From contig NZ_LNTU01000001.1 in assembly GCF_001558695.1 (NCBI RefSeq), positions 1,356,001-1,420,000 on the forward strand: DNA of 64,000 nt, read 5' to 3'. Both the position numbers and the translations under genes were made by a program. Shown piece by piece: positions 17,387 through 26,387 of the stretch. Source of the DNA: Paramesorhizobium deserti (lineage in GTDB: Bacteria; Pseudomonadota; Alphaproteobacteria; Rhizobiales; Rhizobiaceae). Positions within the stretch are counted from its first letter, which is position 1; the number at the start of each line of letters is the position of its first letter. The notes beneath the pieces are model-generated. The model saw only the letters and a program-made list of their open reading frames with translations. It was not told the origin of the DNA and made no database searches.

Positions 17387-19213
17387 TTATGCCGCGCCAG
17401 CCGTGCGGCTCTTCTCGAAGCGCTTACGCTCGTTCGGATCGAGATACATCTTGCGCAGGCGGATCGATTTCGGCGTCACTTCCATCAGCTCGTCGTCCTG
17501 GATCCAGGAGAGCGCGCGATCGAGCGTCATGCGGATCGGCGGAGTGAGCTTCACCGCCTCGTCCTTGCCGGCGGCACGGATGTTGGTGAGCTGCTTGCCC
17601 TTCAGCACGTTGACTTCAAGGTCGTTATCGCGGGAGTGTATCCCAATGATCATGCCCTGATAGACCTTGTCACCCGGCGAGATGATCATCGGGCCGCGGT
17701 CCTCGAGGTTGAACATGGCATAGGCTACCGCCTCGCCGGCGCCGTTGGACAGCAGAACGCCATTCGTCCGGCCGCCGATCGCTCCCTTGAAGGGCTGATA
17801 ATCGTGGAACAGGCGGTTCATGATGGCCGTGCCGCGCGTGTCGGTCAGAAGTTCCGACTGGTAGCCGATCAGGCCACGCGTCGGAGCGTAGAAGACGAGG
17901 CGCACGCGGTTGCCGCCCGAAGGACGCAGTTCGGCCATCTCGGCCTTGCGCTCCGACATCTTCTGGACGACCGTACCCGAATATTCCTCATCGACGTCGA
18001 TGACGACTTCCTCGATCGGCTCGAGAAGCGAGCCGCTTTCGTCCTTGTGCATGACGACGCGCGGACGCGAGACGGCAAGTTCGAAGCCTTCGCGACGCAT
18101 CGTTTCGATGAGGACGGCAAGCTGCAGTTCGCCGCGTCCGGAAACGTAGAAGGAATCCTTGCCCTCGGCTTCCTCGATCTTCAGCGCGACGTTACCCTCG
18201 GCTTCCTTGAACAGGCGGTCGCGGATGACGCGGCTCGTCACCTTGTCGCCTTCGGTGCCGGCAAGCGGCGAATCGTTGACGATAAAGGACATGGTGACGG
18301 TCGGCGGATCGATCGGCTGGGCCTTCATGGCTTCCGTGATCGCGGGGTCACAGAAAGTGTCGGCGACCGTGCCCTTGGCGAGGCCAGCGATCGCGACGAT
18401 ATCGCCCGCCTGTGCTTCTTCGATCGGCTGCCGCTCGATACCGCGGAAGGCAAGAATCTTGGAAATGCGGCCCTGCTCGATGAGCCTGCCATCCTGGCCG
18501 AGAACCTTGACGGCCTGGTTCGGCTTGATGGAGCCGGAGGCGATGCGGCCGGTGATGATGCGGCCGAGGAAGGGATTGGCTTCCAGGATCGTGCCGATCA
18601 TGCGGAACGGGCCCTCTTCCACGGCCGGCGCCGGAACGTGATCAAGCACGAGGTCCAGAAGCGGCGCGAGACCCTGGTCTTTCGGACCTTCCGGGTTGAA
18701 ATTCATCCAGCCGTCGCGGCCGGAGCCATAGAGGATAGGGAAATCGAGTTGCTCGTCGGTGGCGTCGAGATTGGCGAAGAGGTCGAAGACTTCGTTGATG
18801 ACTTCCTCGTGGCGGCCATCCGGGCGGTCGATCTTGTTGATCGCGACGATCGGGCGAAGGCCGACCTTCAGCGCCTTGCCGACCACGAACTTGGTCTGCG
18901 GCATCGGCCCTTCGGAAGCATCGACCAGAACGATCGCGCCATCGACCATCGAGAGGATGCGCTCGACCTCGCCGCCGAAATCGGCGTGGCCAGGAGTATC
19001 GACGATATTGATGCGTACGCCCTTCCACTCGACCGATGTGGCCTTGGCGAGAATGGTGATGCCGCGTTCCTTTTCCAGATCGTTGGAATCCATGACACGT
19101 TCGGCAACGCGCTGGTTCTCGCGGAATGAGCCGGACTGCTTGAGAAGTTCGTCGACGAGGGTGGTTTTCCCATGGTCGACGTGGGCGATGATCGCGATGT
19201 TGCGCAATTGCAT
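17387..19213 (-). CDS. typA: Ribosome-associated GTPase TypA/BipA
   Basis: A 608-residue translational GTPase that binds the 70S ribosome and supports assembly and growth under stress and cold. The G1 motif AHVDHGKTT is at residues 10-18, with [12 protein letters not shown] (G3) and NKIDRPD (G4). The C-terminal BipA domain with [21 protein letters not shown] is intact. I chose the start [18 protein letters not shown] at 19213; an 18-residue upstream extension is not expected. It has its own terminator. Confidence 0.97.
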   Translation of the reverse strand: MQLRNIAIIAHVDHGKTTLVDELLKQSGSFRENQRVAERVMDSNDLEKERGITILAKATSVEWKGVRINIVDTPGHADFGGEVERILSMVDGAIVLVDASEGPMPQTKFVVGKALKVGLRPIVAINKIDRPDGRHEEVINEVFDLFANLDATDEQLDFPILYGSGRDGWMNFNPEGPKDQGLAPLLDLVLDHVPAPAVEEGPFRMIGTILEANPFLGRIITGRIASGSIKPNQAVKVLGQDGRLIEQGRISKILAFRGIERQPIEEAQAGDIVAIAGLAKGTVADTFCDPAITEAMKAQPIDPPTVTMSFIVNDSPLAGTEGDKVTSRVIRDRLFKEAEGNVALKIEEAEGKDSFYVSGRGELQLAVLIETMRREGFELAVSRPRVVMHKDESGSLLEPIEEVVIDVDEEYSGTVVQKMSERKAEMAELRPSGGNRVRLVFYAPTRGLIGYQSELLTDTRGTAIMNRLFHDYQPFKGAIGGRTNGVLLSNGAGEAVAYAMFNLEDRGPMIISPGDKVYQGMIIGIHSRDNDLEVNVLKGKQLTNIRAAGKDEAVKLTPPIRMTLDRALSWIQDDELMEVTPKSIRLRKMYLDPNERKRFEKSRTAGAA

Positions 19214-19373
19214 GAGGTTCACTCTGTAATGGGGGTTGGGACGCCGCCATGCGAACGCCGCTGTCATTTGCCGCGCTGCATACAGGTTTTTCCGCGTTTG
19301 CGAAAGGGGGAGGCGTATTTATAGGTTACCAGCAGCTTCCCGGAGGCGATGCGCGTCCGGGAAGCGGTTGGCC

Positions 19374-20774
19374 TTAAAGTAATGTGCCGGAGAGGAAGAT
19401 CAAGGCCACGGTGAAATAGATCACCAGTCCGGTGACGTCGACCAGCGTGGCAACGAAGGGCGCCGACGCGCTTGCGGGGTCGAAACCCAGCCTTTGCAGG
19501 ATGAAGGGCAGCATCGATCCGGCAAGCGAGCCGAAGGTGACGATGCCGATCAGGGCTGCTGCAACGGTGACGGCGATCAGCATCCAGTGCGGCCCGTAAT
19601 CATAGAAGCCGAGCGTCTGCCATGCGGCGATGCGGATCATACAGATGGCGCCGAGCAGCGCCCCCAGCGCAATCCCCGTCGGCATCTCGCGCAGCGCCAC
19701 CTTCCACCAGTCGCGCAATTTGATGTCCTTGAGCGCCAGGGCGCGGATCAGGAGCGAGGTCGCCTGCGAGCCGGAATTGCCGCCCGAGCTCATGATGAGG
19801 GGGATGAAAAGCGTCAGCACGACCGCCTTTTCCAGCTCCACTTCGAAATGCTGCATGGCGCTGGCGGTCAGCATCTCGCCGAGGAAGAGGATGGAAAGCC
19901 AGCCGCCGCGTTTCTTCAGCATCTCGGGCAAGCCGATTTCCATATAGGGCTTGTCGATCGCTTCGAGACCGCCGAACTTATAGGCATCCTCGGTCATATC
20001 CTCGGTCATGGCGTCGAGCACGTCGTCGACTGTGACGATGCCGATGACATGACGATCGTCATCGACCACCGGAACGGCAAGCAAATCGTGCCGGCGGAAG
20101 AGACGGGCCACCTCCTCGCGGTCGGTCAGAGGCGAAATGGCGACTGGGGTCTCGTCGCGCCCGACGGAAATGATGGGCGCATCCGGTTCACTGGTGATCA
20201 GACGGCGCAATGTGACGACGCGCTGCAGCACCTTCGTCGTGGGGTCGACGATATAGATGGCATAGACCGTCTCGCGCGAGCGTTCCACCTCACGGATATA
20301 TTGCAGGGTCCGGGAGGCGGTCCAGGTGGCCGGCACGGAGATGAATTCGGTCGTCATCAGGCTGCCGGCGGTATTTTCCGGATAATGCAGCAGCTTTTTC
20401 AGCGCGGCCTTCGTTTCCGGGTTGAGAATGACGAAAAGGCGCGTGCGGGTCGGATCCTCCAGCTCCTGGAAGATATCCGTGACGCGATCGGCCGACATGG
20501 CATCGAGAATGCTGCCGGCCAGATCGAGCGGCAGATGTTCGAGGATATCATCGGTTCTGCGCAGTTCCGGCTGGTCGAACAGGCGCACCGCCTGCTCATG
20601 CGGCAGATGCGCAATCGCGGCGACGGTGTCGTCGATGTCGAGATTGTTGAGAACCTCGATCGCATCGGCCGGGCGCATTGCGGCGAGATGCTGGGCGATC
20701 GCCGCCGCCGGAAGATCGGCGATATCGAGGATTTCCGGATTGGTGACTTCCGGAGAGAAGCTGTTTGGGGTCAT
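19374..20774 (-). CDS. mgtE: Magnesium transporter MgtE
   Basis: A 466-residue inner-membrane Mg2+ channel of the MgtE/SLC41 family. In order: an N-terminal cytoplasmic MgtE_N domain (about residues 30-140, superhelical), a pair of CBS domains (about 140-270) that sense Mg2+, and five membrane helices (about 290-466) with the SGGNSGSQATSLLIRALAL pore motif. The start at 20774 follows GGAAAGG; an ATG 12 codons earlier has no good ribosome site. It is monocistronic. No Mg2+ riboswitch (M-box) could be recognised in the gap upstream. Confidence 0.95.
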   Translation of the reverse strand: MTPNSFSPEVTNPEILDIADLPAAAIAQHLAAMRPADAIEVLNNLDIDDTVAAIAHLPHEQAVRLFDQPELRRTDDILEHLPLDLAGSILDAMSADRVTDIFQELEDPTRTRLFVILNPETKAALKKLLHYPENTAGSLMTTEFISVPATWTASRTLQYIREVERSRETVYAIYIVDPTTKVLQRVVTLRRLITSEPDAPIISVGRDETPVAISPLTDREEVARLFRRHDLLAVPVVDDDRHVIGIVTVDDVLDAMTEDMTEDAYKFGGLEAIDKPYMEIGLPEMLKKRGGWLSILFLGEMLTASAMQHFEVELEKAVVLTLFIPLIMSSGGNSGSQATSLLIRALALKDIKLRDWWKVALREMPTGIALGALLGAICMIRIAAWQTLGFYDYGPHWMLIAVTVAAALIGIVTFGSLAGSMLPFILQRLGFDPASASAPFVATLVDVTGLVIYFTVALIFLSGTLL

Positions 20775-21127
20775 CGGTTTGCCTTTCCGTCGATCCGCCG
20801 TCATGGGCATGATCGTGACAAACCGATTGCCAGGCGGTTAAATCACGGCTGCCAATGACGGCCGAAACAATCGACTATGACTGTCGCTTGGCATGAGAGT
20901 TGAACTCCGGTTAAAAAATTGCCGCCGCGGAACGCTGCGGCAACACGCAGCATGCTTTGCTGCCGGACTCCTTCAAAGTCAAGTGCCGCCATATCGGCAG
21001 TATGCTGCGGCATGGGGCCGCGCCATGGCAATGGCAGCGGTTGGAGGTGTTTCGTCTTGTGGCATGGTCGTCAGGCGCCTAGATGTTAGACGCAAAGCAC
21101 CTGCCCATACCGATTGGAGTTCCGCCC
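20775..21127. other. Intergenic region between divergent mgtE and the M3 peptidase gene
   Basis: This 353-base stretch should hold both promoters. Two GC-rich stem-loops are visible: TTGCCGC/GCGGCAA at 20919-20943 and TGCCGC..CATA/TATG..GCGGCA at 20984-21012. An in-frame ATG at 21083 could extend the peptidase by 15 residues. No gene is evident. Confidence 0.5.
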
Positions 21128-23179
21128 ATGTCCAGCACGAAAGCCGCCGTCAATCCTGCCCTGACAGTCTGGTCCGGTCCTCTCGGCCTTCCCGATTTCA
21201 CCGCCTTTTCCGACGAGGATTTCGGGCCGGCCTTCGATGCCGCGCTGGCCGAGGACTGGGCCGAGATCGAGGCGATTGCGGCAAGCGCGGAAAAGCCTGA
21301 CATCAACAACACGCTGAAGGCGTTGCAGCTTGCCGGCAAGGCGCTGGAGCACGTCTCGGCGATCTTCTGGCTGCGCGCGGGCGCCCATACTAATGAGACG
21401 ATCCAGGCGCTGGAGCGCGAGATCGCGCCGAAGATGTCGCGGCATTATTCGAAGATCATGATGGACAGCCGGCTGTTTTCCCGCATCGATACGCTTTACA
21501 ACGAGCGCGATAGGCTCGGCCTTGATGAGGAAACGCTGCGGGTTCTCGAAAAGATCTGGAAGCGCTTCGTGCGCAGCGGCGCGAAGCTCGACGACAAGGG
21601 CAAGGCGCGGCTTGCCGACATCAATGAGAAGCTGGCGGCGCTCGGCGCTGAGTTCGGGCAGAATGTCTTGAAGGACGAGGCAGATTGGGCGCTCATCATC
21701 ACCGACGAGGCCGATCTTGCAGGCCTGCCGGATTTCGTACGCCATGCCATGCGTGGCGCGGCGGAGGAGCGCCGGCGGCCAGATGCCTGGGCGGTGACGC
21801 TGGCGCGTGCAATCATGGAACCCTTCCTGTCGTTCTCGGAGAACCGGGCGCTTCGTGAAAAGGCGTTCATCGCCTGGGCGAAGCGCGGAGAAAACGGCGG
21901 CTCGTCGGACAATCGCGCCATCGTCGCCGAGACGGTGGCGCTGCGTGCCGAAAAGGCCAAATTGCTCGGCTATGGGAGCTTCGCAGCTTACAAGCTCGAT
22001 GACACGATGGCGAAGACGCCGGAAGCGGTAATGGAACTGCTCGAACCGGTGTGGGAAAAGGCGCGCGCGCGGGCAGCGGAAGAAGAAGCCGAGCTCGAAC
22101 GGCTGATCGCCGCCGAGGGCCGCAATCACAAGGTGGCGCCTTGGGATTGGCGCTATTATGCGGAGAAGCGCCGGGCCGAGCGCTTCGCCTTCGATGAGAC
22201 GGAGCTGAAGCCCTATCTGCAGCTCGAAAAGATCATTGAGGCTTCGTTCGATGTCGCCACACGCCTGTTCGGCATCTATTTCGAGGAGCGAAAGGGCATT
22301 CCGACCTGGCATTCTGATGTGCGTGTCTGGGAGGTGAAGAACCCCGACGGCAGCCGCCGCGGCCTGTTCATGGGCGATTATTTCGCCCGTCAGTCGAAGC
22401 GGTCTGGCGCCTGGATGAGCGCTTTACAATCGCAGCACAAGCTCGAGGGTGGGGCGGAGCCGATCATCTACAATGTCATGAATTTTGCCAAGCCGCCGAA
22501 GGGCGAGCCGGCGCTATTGTCCCTCGACGGCGCGCGCACGCTGTTCCACGAATTCGGCCACGCGCTGCACGGGCTCCTGTCGGATGTGACGTGGCCCGCC
22601 ATCGCCGGCACCGCGGTCTCGCGTGATTTCGTAGAGCTGCCGTCGCAGCTCTACGAGCACTGGCTGACCGTGCCGGAGGTTTTGGAGAAATATGCGCTGC
22701 ATTACCGTACGGGCGAGCCGATGCCCAAGGCGCTCCTCGACAAGATGCTGGCGGCCAAGACCTTCAACGCCGGTTTCGACACGGTGGAATTCACCGCTTC
22801 CGCTTTGGTGGACATGGCTTTCCACGCGAGCGGCGAGCCGGTGGCGGATCCGCTCACCTTCGAAGCGGAGACGCTGAAGAAGCTCTCCATGCCGGATGCT
22901 ATCATCATGCGCCACCGCACGCCGCACTTCACCCATGTGTTTTCAGGCGACGGCTATTCGGCCGGCTATTATTCCTACATGTGGTCGGAAGTGCTCGACG
23001 CCGATGCATTCAGCGCCTTCGAGGAGACCGGCGATGCCTTCAACCCCGATCTCGCTGCAAGGCTCAAGCAATATATCTATTCGGCGGGAGGCTCACGCGA
23101 CCCGGAAGTGCTCTACAAAGCCTTCCGCGGCAAGATGCCGACGCCGGATGCGATGATCGAGAAACGCGGGCTGGGTTGA
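21128..23179 (+). CDS. M3-family metallopeptidase (oligopeptidase A / peptidyl-dipeptidase type)
   Basis: A 683-residue cytoplasmic zinc peptidase of the M3 (thimet oligopeptidase) family, which degrades peptides such as cleaved signal peptides. The zinc site HEFGHALHGLLS is present in TLFHEFGHALHG, with the downstream Glu expected in the DFVELPSQLYEHW helix. The C-terminal HVFSGDGYSAGYYSYMWSEVLDADAFSAFEE is typical of Dcp/OpdA. The start at 21128 gives a standard length. Whether it is OpdA or Dcp cannot be told by reading. Confidence 0.93.
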   Translation: MSSTKAAVNPALTVWSGPLGLPDFTAFSDEDFGPAFDAALAEDWAEIEAIAASAEKPDINNTLKALQLAGKALEHVSAIFWLRAGAHTNETIQALEREIAPKMSRHYSKIMMDSRLFSRIDTLYNERDRLGLDEETLRVLEKIWKRFVRSGAKLDDKGKARLADINEKLAALGAEFGQNVLKDEADWALIITDEADLAGLPDFVRHAMRGAAEERRRPDAWAVTLARAIMEPFLSFSENRALREKAFIAWAKRGENGGSSDNRAIVAETVALRAEKAKLLGYGSFAAYKLDDTMAKTPEAVMELLEPVWEKARARAAEEEAELERLIAAEGRNHKVAPWDWRYYAEKRRAERFAFDETELKPYLQLEKIIEASFDVATRLFGIYFEERKGIPTWHSDVRVWEVKNPDGSRRGLFMGDYFARQSKRSGAWMSALQSQHKLEGGAEPIIYNVMNFAKPPKGEPALLSLDGARTLFHEFGHALHGLLSDVTWPAIAGTAVSRDFVELPSQLYEHWLTVPEVLEKYALHYRTGEPMPKALLDKMLAAKTFNAGFDTVEFTASALVDMAFHASGEPVADPLTFEAETLKKLSMPDAIIMRHRTPHFTHVFSGDGYSAGYYSYMWSEVLDADAFSAFEETGDAFNPDLAARLKQYIYSAGGSRDPEVLYKAFRGKMPTPDAMIEKRGLG

Positions 23180-23213
23180 GGGTTTTGGCCTGGGCGCGGC
23201 ATCAAAACAAGGT

Positions 23214-23337
23214 CGTCATACTCGGGCCTTGATCCGAGTATCCATTCCGGAACATCGAAGCCGCGTCTCTATCACTTGATATGCAGGCTCTTTTTCACCG
23301 TTCCGGAATGGATCATCGGATCAAGTCCGATGATGAC
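23214..23337. repeat. RIME-like palindromic repeat (copy 1)
   Basis: Two arms of about 38 bases, GTCATACTCGGGCCTTGATC... and its imperfect complement ending ...TCCGATGATGAC, share the inner ATCCATTCCGGAAC. Each arm is itself a small palindrome around CTTGATCC. The layout matches the Rhizobium-specific intergenic mosaic elements (RIME); a related copy is at 53681-53780. It fills the gap between the M3 peptidase and DUF1737 genes. Confidence 0.75.
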
Positions 23338-23374
23338 GGAGCGCGCGCGACCTGATGATCCAAAACAATCCCGC

Positions 23375-23581
23375 TCAGTAATCGCCGAGCTTGATATCCG
23401 GCGTATAATCGACGCCTTCGACTTCCTTCACCACGGCCTGTCCGCAATGGAGCGTGCCCGTGGCGGCGTTGAAGGTGTAGGCCGGTCCGCCGTGCAGCAG
23501 CCATCCCTTGTTGAGGGCGGCGGTGACCCGGTGGCAGAACTGGGAATCGTCGGGTCCAGTGATAAAACGGAAAAGCTTCAT
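23375..23581 (-). CDS. DUF1737-domain small protein
   Basis: A 68-residue protein whose N-terminal half (KLFRFITGPDDSQFCHRVTAALNKGWLLHGGPAYTF) matches the DUF1737 family. The function is unknown. Its ATG overlaps the stop codon of the upstream CoA ester lyase gene by four bases (ATGA), which points to translational coupling and a shared role or regulation. Confidence 0.88.
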   Translation of the reverse strand: MKLFRFITGPDDSQFCHRVTAALNKGWLLHGGPAYTFNAATGTLHCGQAVVKEVEGVDYTPDIKLGDY

Positions 23582-24480
23582 CTTGTCTCTCTATCCTTGT
23601 CTGATGTTGCGATCATGTTGGCTTTCGCCAGCACCGTTTCGGCCATGGCGAGGTGCAGCCGCTCGACCATCCTGCCGTTGAACGGCAGAACGCCCTTTCC
23701 GGCATTTTCAGGCCGCATGAAGAGTTCGACAATGGCGCGAGCCTCGGCGATCTCCGTTTCGCTGGCTGAGAAGGCGTGGTTCGCCGTCTCGATCTGCGAG
23801 GGATGGATGAGCGTCTTGCCGTCAAAGCCCATGGCGGCGCCCTGCCGGCATTCGCGCTTGAAGCCTTCGGCGTCGGCGAAATCATTATAGACGCCGTCGA
23901 GAATATCGAGCCCGCCAGCGCGGGCGGCAAGCACGATCTGCATCAGCCAGGGGATCAGGAATTTCCGGTCTCCGCCAAGATCAACGCCCGTCTCACGCGC
24001 GATATCGTTGGAACCGACGACGAAACAGGCGAGCCGCGCCGAGGAATGCGATCCTAGCTGCGCAACCTCGTCGGCGTTCAGGATGCCGCGCGGCGTCTCG
24101 ATCATCGCCCATAGCGCCAGCGTATCCGCCGCGTCGGTTTCGTCGAGCGCATTTGCTGCCTCGATCACATCGCGCGGATGCTCCACCTTGGGCAAAAGGA
24201 TCGCGTCCGGATTGCAGGCGCGAGCGGCGAGGATGTCCTCGCTGCCCCATTGCGAGGCAAGAGAGTTGATGCGGATGATGCGCTCGCGCGATGCGATCGG
24301 ATGCTCGCGGAAATGCGTCCGCAGGGCTTCGCGGGCCGCCTCCTTCGCCTCCGGGGCCACGGAATCCTCGAGGTCGTAAATGATCGCGTCCGCCGCGAGC
24401 GTGACGGATTTCTGCAACGCTTTCGGATTGGAAGCCGGAACATAAAGCACCGAACGGCGCGGGCGCGGGATCTTCTTCAT
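23578..24480 (-). CDS. HpcH/HpaI-family CoA ester lyase
   Basis: A 300-residue Mg2+-dependent C-C lyase of the citrate lyase beta / malyl-CoA lyase family. Motifs are RRSVLYVPASNPKAL at the N-terminus, YDLEDSVAPEAK (metal-binding Glu and Asp), and WAMIETPRGILNADE with the conserved Glu. The likely substrate is a beta-hydroxyacyl-CoA such as malyl- or citramalyl-CoA, but the branch cannot be fixed by reading. I prefer the start at 24480 over an extension of 12 residues. It overlaps the downstream DUF1737 gene by four bases and is divergent from leuD. Confidence 0.9.
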   Translation of the reverse strand: MKKIPRPRRSVLYVPASNPKALQKSVTLAADAIIYDLEDSVAPEAKEAAREALRTHFREHPIASRERIIRINSLASQWGSEDILAARACNPDAILLPKVEHPRDVIEAANALDETDAADTLALWAMIETPRGILNADEVAQLGSHSSARLACFVVGSNDIARETGVDLGGDRKFLIPWLMQIVLAARAGGLDILDGVYNDFADAEGFKRECRQGAAMGFDGKTLIHPSQIETANHAFSASETEIAEARAIVELFMRPENAGKGVLPFNGRMVERLHLAMAETVLAKANMIATSDKDRETR

Positions 24481-24620
24481 GGATTGCTTTCTGCCTGCAT
24501 CCGCGGGTTCGCGCAAGATATCCCGTATAAGTGGCCCGTGGCCGGCATGGGCTTTTACTCCGCGCCAAGCTGGTGTAAAGCGTTGCGCCTGGAAAGAATA
24601 TCAAGCCGACAGGTCAGATT

Positions 24621-25226
24621 ATGGACAAGTTCACCAAGCTCACCGGGGTTGCCGCTCCGCTGCCGATCATCAATATCGACACGGATATGATCATTCCGAA
24701 GGATTATCTGAAGACGATCAAGCGCACCGGGCTCGGCAAGGGGCTTTTCGCCGAGATGCGCTATCGCGAGGACGGTTCGGAAAACCCGGATTTCGTGCTC
24801 AACAAGCCCGCCTACCGCAAGGCGCAGATCCTCGTCGCCGGCGATAATTTCGGCTGCGGTTCCTCGCGTGAGCATGCGCCGTGGGCCTTGCTCGATTTCG
24901 GCATCCGCTGTGTTATCTCGACCTCGTTCGCCGATATCTTCTACAATAACTGCTTCAAGAACGGCATCCTGCCGATCACGGTCTCTCAGGAAGACCTCGA
25001 CAAGCTGATGGACGACGCCTCGCGCGGCGCCAATGCGACGCTGACCGTTGATCTGGAAGCCAAGGAAATCCGGGGGCCCGACGGCGGCTCGATCAAGTTC
25101 GACCTTGACGATTTCAAGCGCCATTGCCTGTTGAATGGTCTCGACGATATCGGCCTGACGATGGAGAAAGCGCCCAGCATTGCCCGTTTCGAGGCAGAGA
25201 ACGCCGAAAAGCGCCCTTGGGCTTGA
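24621..25226 (+). CDS. leuD: 3-isopropylmalate dehydratase small subunit
   Basis: The 201-residue small subunit of isopropylmalate isomerase, which works with LeuC (not in this window) in leucine biosynthesis. The swivelling-domain motif [13 protein letters not shown] is intact, with [22 protein letters not shown] near the start. leuB lies about 6 kb away on the other strand, so the leu genes are scattered as is usual in rhizobia. The zincin-like protease gene follows after 63 bases. Confidence 0.96.
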   Translation: MDKFTKLTGVAAPLPIINIDTDMIIPKDYLKTIKRTGLGKGLFAEMRYREDGSENPDFVLNKPAYRKAQILVAGDNFGCGSSREHAPWALLDFGIRCVISTSFADIFYNNCFKNGILPITVSQEDLDKLMDDASRGANATLTVDLEAKEIRGPDGGSIKFDLDDFKRHCLLNGLDDIGLTMEKAPSIARFEAENAEKRPWA

Positions 25227-25289
25227 GTTTTTTGATCGCTATATACCGGGCGCCGCACGACTGGCGGCGCCGGGTAAAAAGGAGAAGGC

Positions 25290-25712
25290 ATGGCCCGAAC
25301 CGATCAGACCGGCGATTGGGCTAAGCGTTTTTCCCCTTCGCTGGACGAAATGGAATCCTTGACGATCGAGGCGTTCGCGCATCTGCCCGCGAAGTTCCGC
25401 AGCCTTTGCGGCGATATCATCATCCAGGTCGCCGATTTTCCTGAAGACCAGATCGTCGACGATATGGGACTGGAAACGCCATTCGATCTGCTCGGCCTTT
25501 TCGAAGGGCACGGCATCGGCGAGCGTTTCACCATGGTGACCGGCGAAGGGCCGAACCGGATCACGCTCTATCGCCGCGCCATACTGGATTATTGGGCCGA
25601 GCATGAGGAAACGCTGGGCGACATCGTCACCCATGTGCTGATCCACGAGATCGGCCATCATTTCGGCCTTTCCGACGAGGACATGGAACAGATCGAGGCG
25701 AATACCGATTAA
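25290..25712 (+). CDS. Zincin-like metallopeptidase (DUF1025 family)
   Basis: A 140-residue protein of the metallopeptidase family once called DUF1025. The zinc motif HEIGHHFGLSDEDM is complete (HExxHxxxxxD). The FPEDQIVDDMGLETPFDLLGLFEG segment is family-typical. A strong AAGGAG site precedes the ATG. Substrates are unknown. It follows leuD on the same strand and ends at a strong bidirectional terminator. Confidence 0.93.
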   Translation: MARTDQTGDWAKRFSPSLDEMESLTIEAFAHLPAKFRSLCGDIIIQVADFPEDQIVDDMGLETPFDLLGLFEGHGIGERFTMVTGEGPNRITLYRRAILDYWAEHEETLGDIVTHVLIHEIGHHFGLSDEDMEQIEANTD

Positions 25713-25715
25713 GGC

Positions 25716-25744
25716 CGGCAGGATCGCGAATGCGATGCCTGCCG
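25716..25744. terminator. Bidirectional terminator between the zincin gene and ohr
   Basis: CGGCAGG-ATCGC pairs with GCGAT-G-CCTGCCG around a four-base loop, with one unpaired G. It lies exactly between two convergent stop codons. Confidence 0.75.
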
Positions 25745-25750
25745 ATTTAA

Positions 25751-26173
25751 TCATGCGACACTGAGCCGGACGTCGATATTGCCGCGCGTTGCATGCGAAT
25801 AGGGGCAGACGATGTGGGCGGCGTCCACCAGTTCCTTCGCCGTTTCCTTGTCGACGCCCGGCAGCGATACCGCGAGTGCCACATTGAGGCCGAAGCCGGT
25901 GCCATCGTCGCGTGGGCCAATGCCGACAGTCGCGGTGACCGTGCTGTCCTCGGCGATCTTCACCTTGCGCTGGCCGGCGACATATTTCAGGGCACCGAGG
26001 AAGCAGGCCGAATAGCCGGAGGCGAAGAGCTGTTCGGGATTGGTGCCTTCGCCGCCATTGCCGCCGAGCTCCTTCGGCGTGTCGAGCACGACGCTCAATC
26101 GGCCGTCGGCGGTTTTGGCGCTGCCCGTGCGTCCACCGGTGGCGGTCGATTCAGTGGTGTAGAGAACTTTCAT
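25751..26173 (-). CDS. ohr: Organic hydroperoxide resistance peroxidase Ohr
   Basis: A 140-residue thiol peroxidase of the Ohr/OsmC family, which reduces organic hydroperoxides. The N-terminus [17 protein letters not shown], the first redox Cys in [11 protein letters not shown] and the second in [14 protein letters not shown] are intact. The start at 26173 has AAGGAT at eight bases; an ATG two codons earlier is too close to the ribosome site. In many rhizobia ohrR, encoding the MarR-type repressor, adjoins ohr; no such gene is seen here. Confidence 0.95.
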   Translation of the reverse strand: MKVLYTTESTATGGRTGSAKTADGRLSVVLDTPKELGGNGGEGTNPEQLFASGYSACFLGALKYVAGQRKVKIAEDSTVTATVGIGPRDDGTGFGLNVALAVSLPGVDKETAKELVDAAHIVCPYSHATRGNIDVRLSVA

Positions 26174-26230
26174 CGTCATATCCTTTGCGTTTGGTTCGGG
26201 AGTCAATCGGTTTGACGCAATTTATATCGC

Positions 26231-26257
26231 ACAATACTAAATCGTACACAACTAAAT
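26231..26257 (-). promoter_or_regulatory. Repeated AT-rich boxes upstream of ohr (possible OhrR site)
   Basis: The direct repeats ACAATACTAAAT (26231-26242) and ACACAACTAAAT (26246-26257) lie 58-84 bases before the ohr start, near TATAAA-like sequence on the minus strand. OhrR operators are AT-rich and overlap the ohr promoter; the assignment is an inference. Confidence 0.4.
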
Positions 26258-26340
26258 TTGCAGGGATCTGCGACCGGTATGTTGGCGGCATCGAGCATCA
26301 GCGTTTCCCTGTGGAGCGCTCCACGGACGCGGCCAAAAGA

Positions 26341-26365
26341 AAAGCGCCGGACGAGCCGGCGCTTT
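26341..26365. terminator. Terminator at the end of asd
   Basis: AAAGCGCCGG and CCGGCGCTTT form a perfect 10-bp stem with a five-base loop; on the minus strand the sequence TTTTCTTTTGG follows, giving a T-tract. Confidence 0.8.
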
Positions 26366-26387
26366 CACAATTCATCTGAAACTCCGA

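Noticed and set aside
17636..19129. A 497-codon open frame on the plus strand opposite typA
   Set aside because: It mirrors the codon pattern of typA, has no family motifs and would require typA to be non-coding. GC-rich genes often leave such open frames on the other strand.
20775..21127. A magnesium riboswitch upstream of mgtE
   Set aside because: The two stem-loops visible are not arranged like an M-box and do not lie as an mgtE leader would require; no consensus element was recognised.
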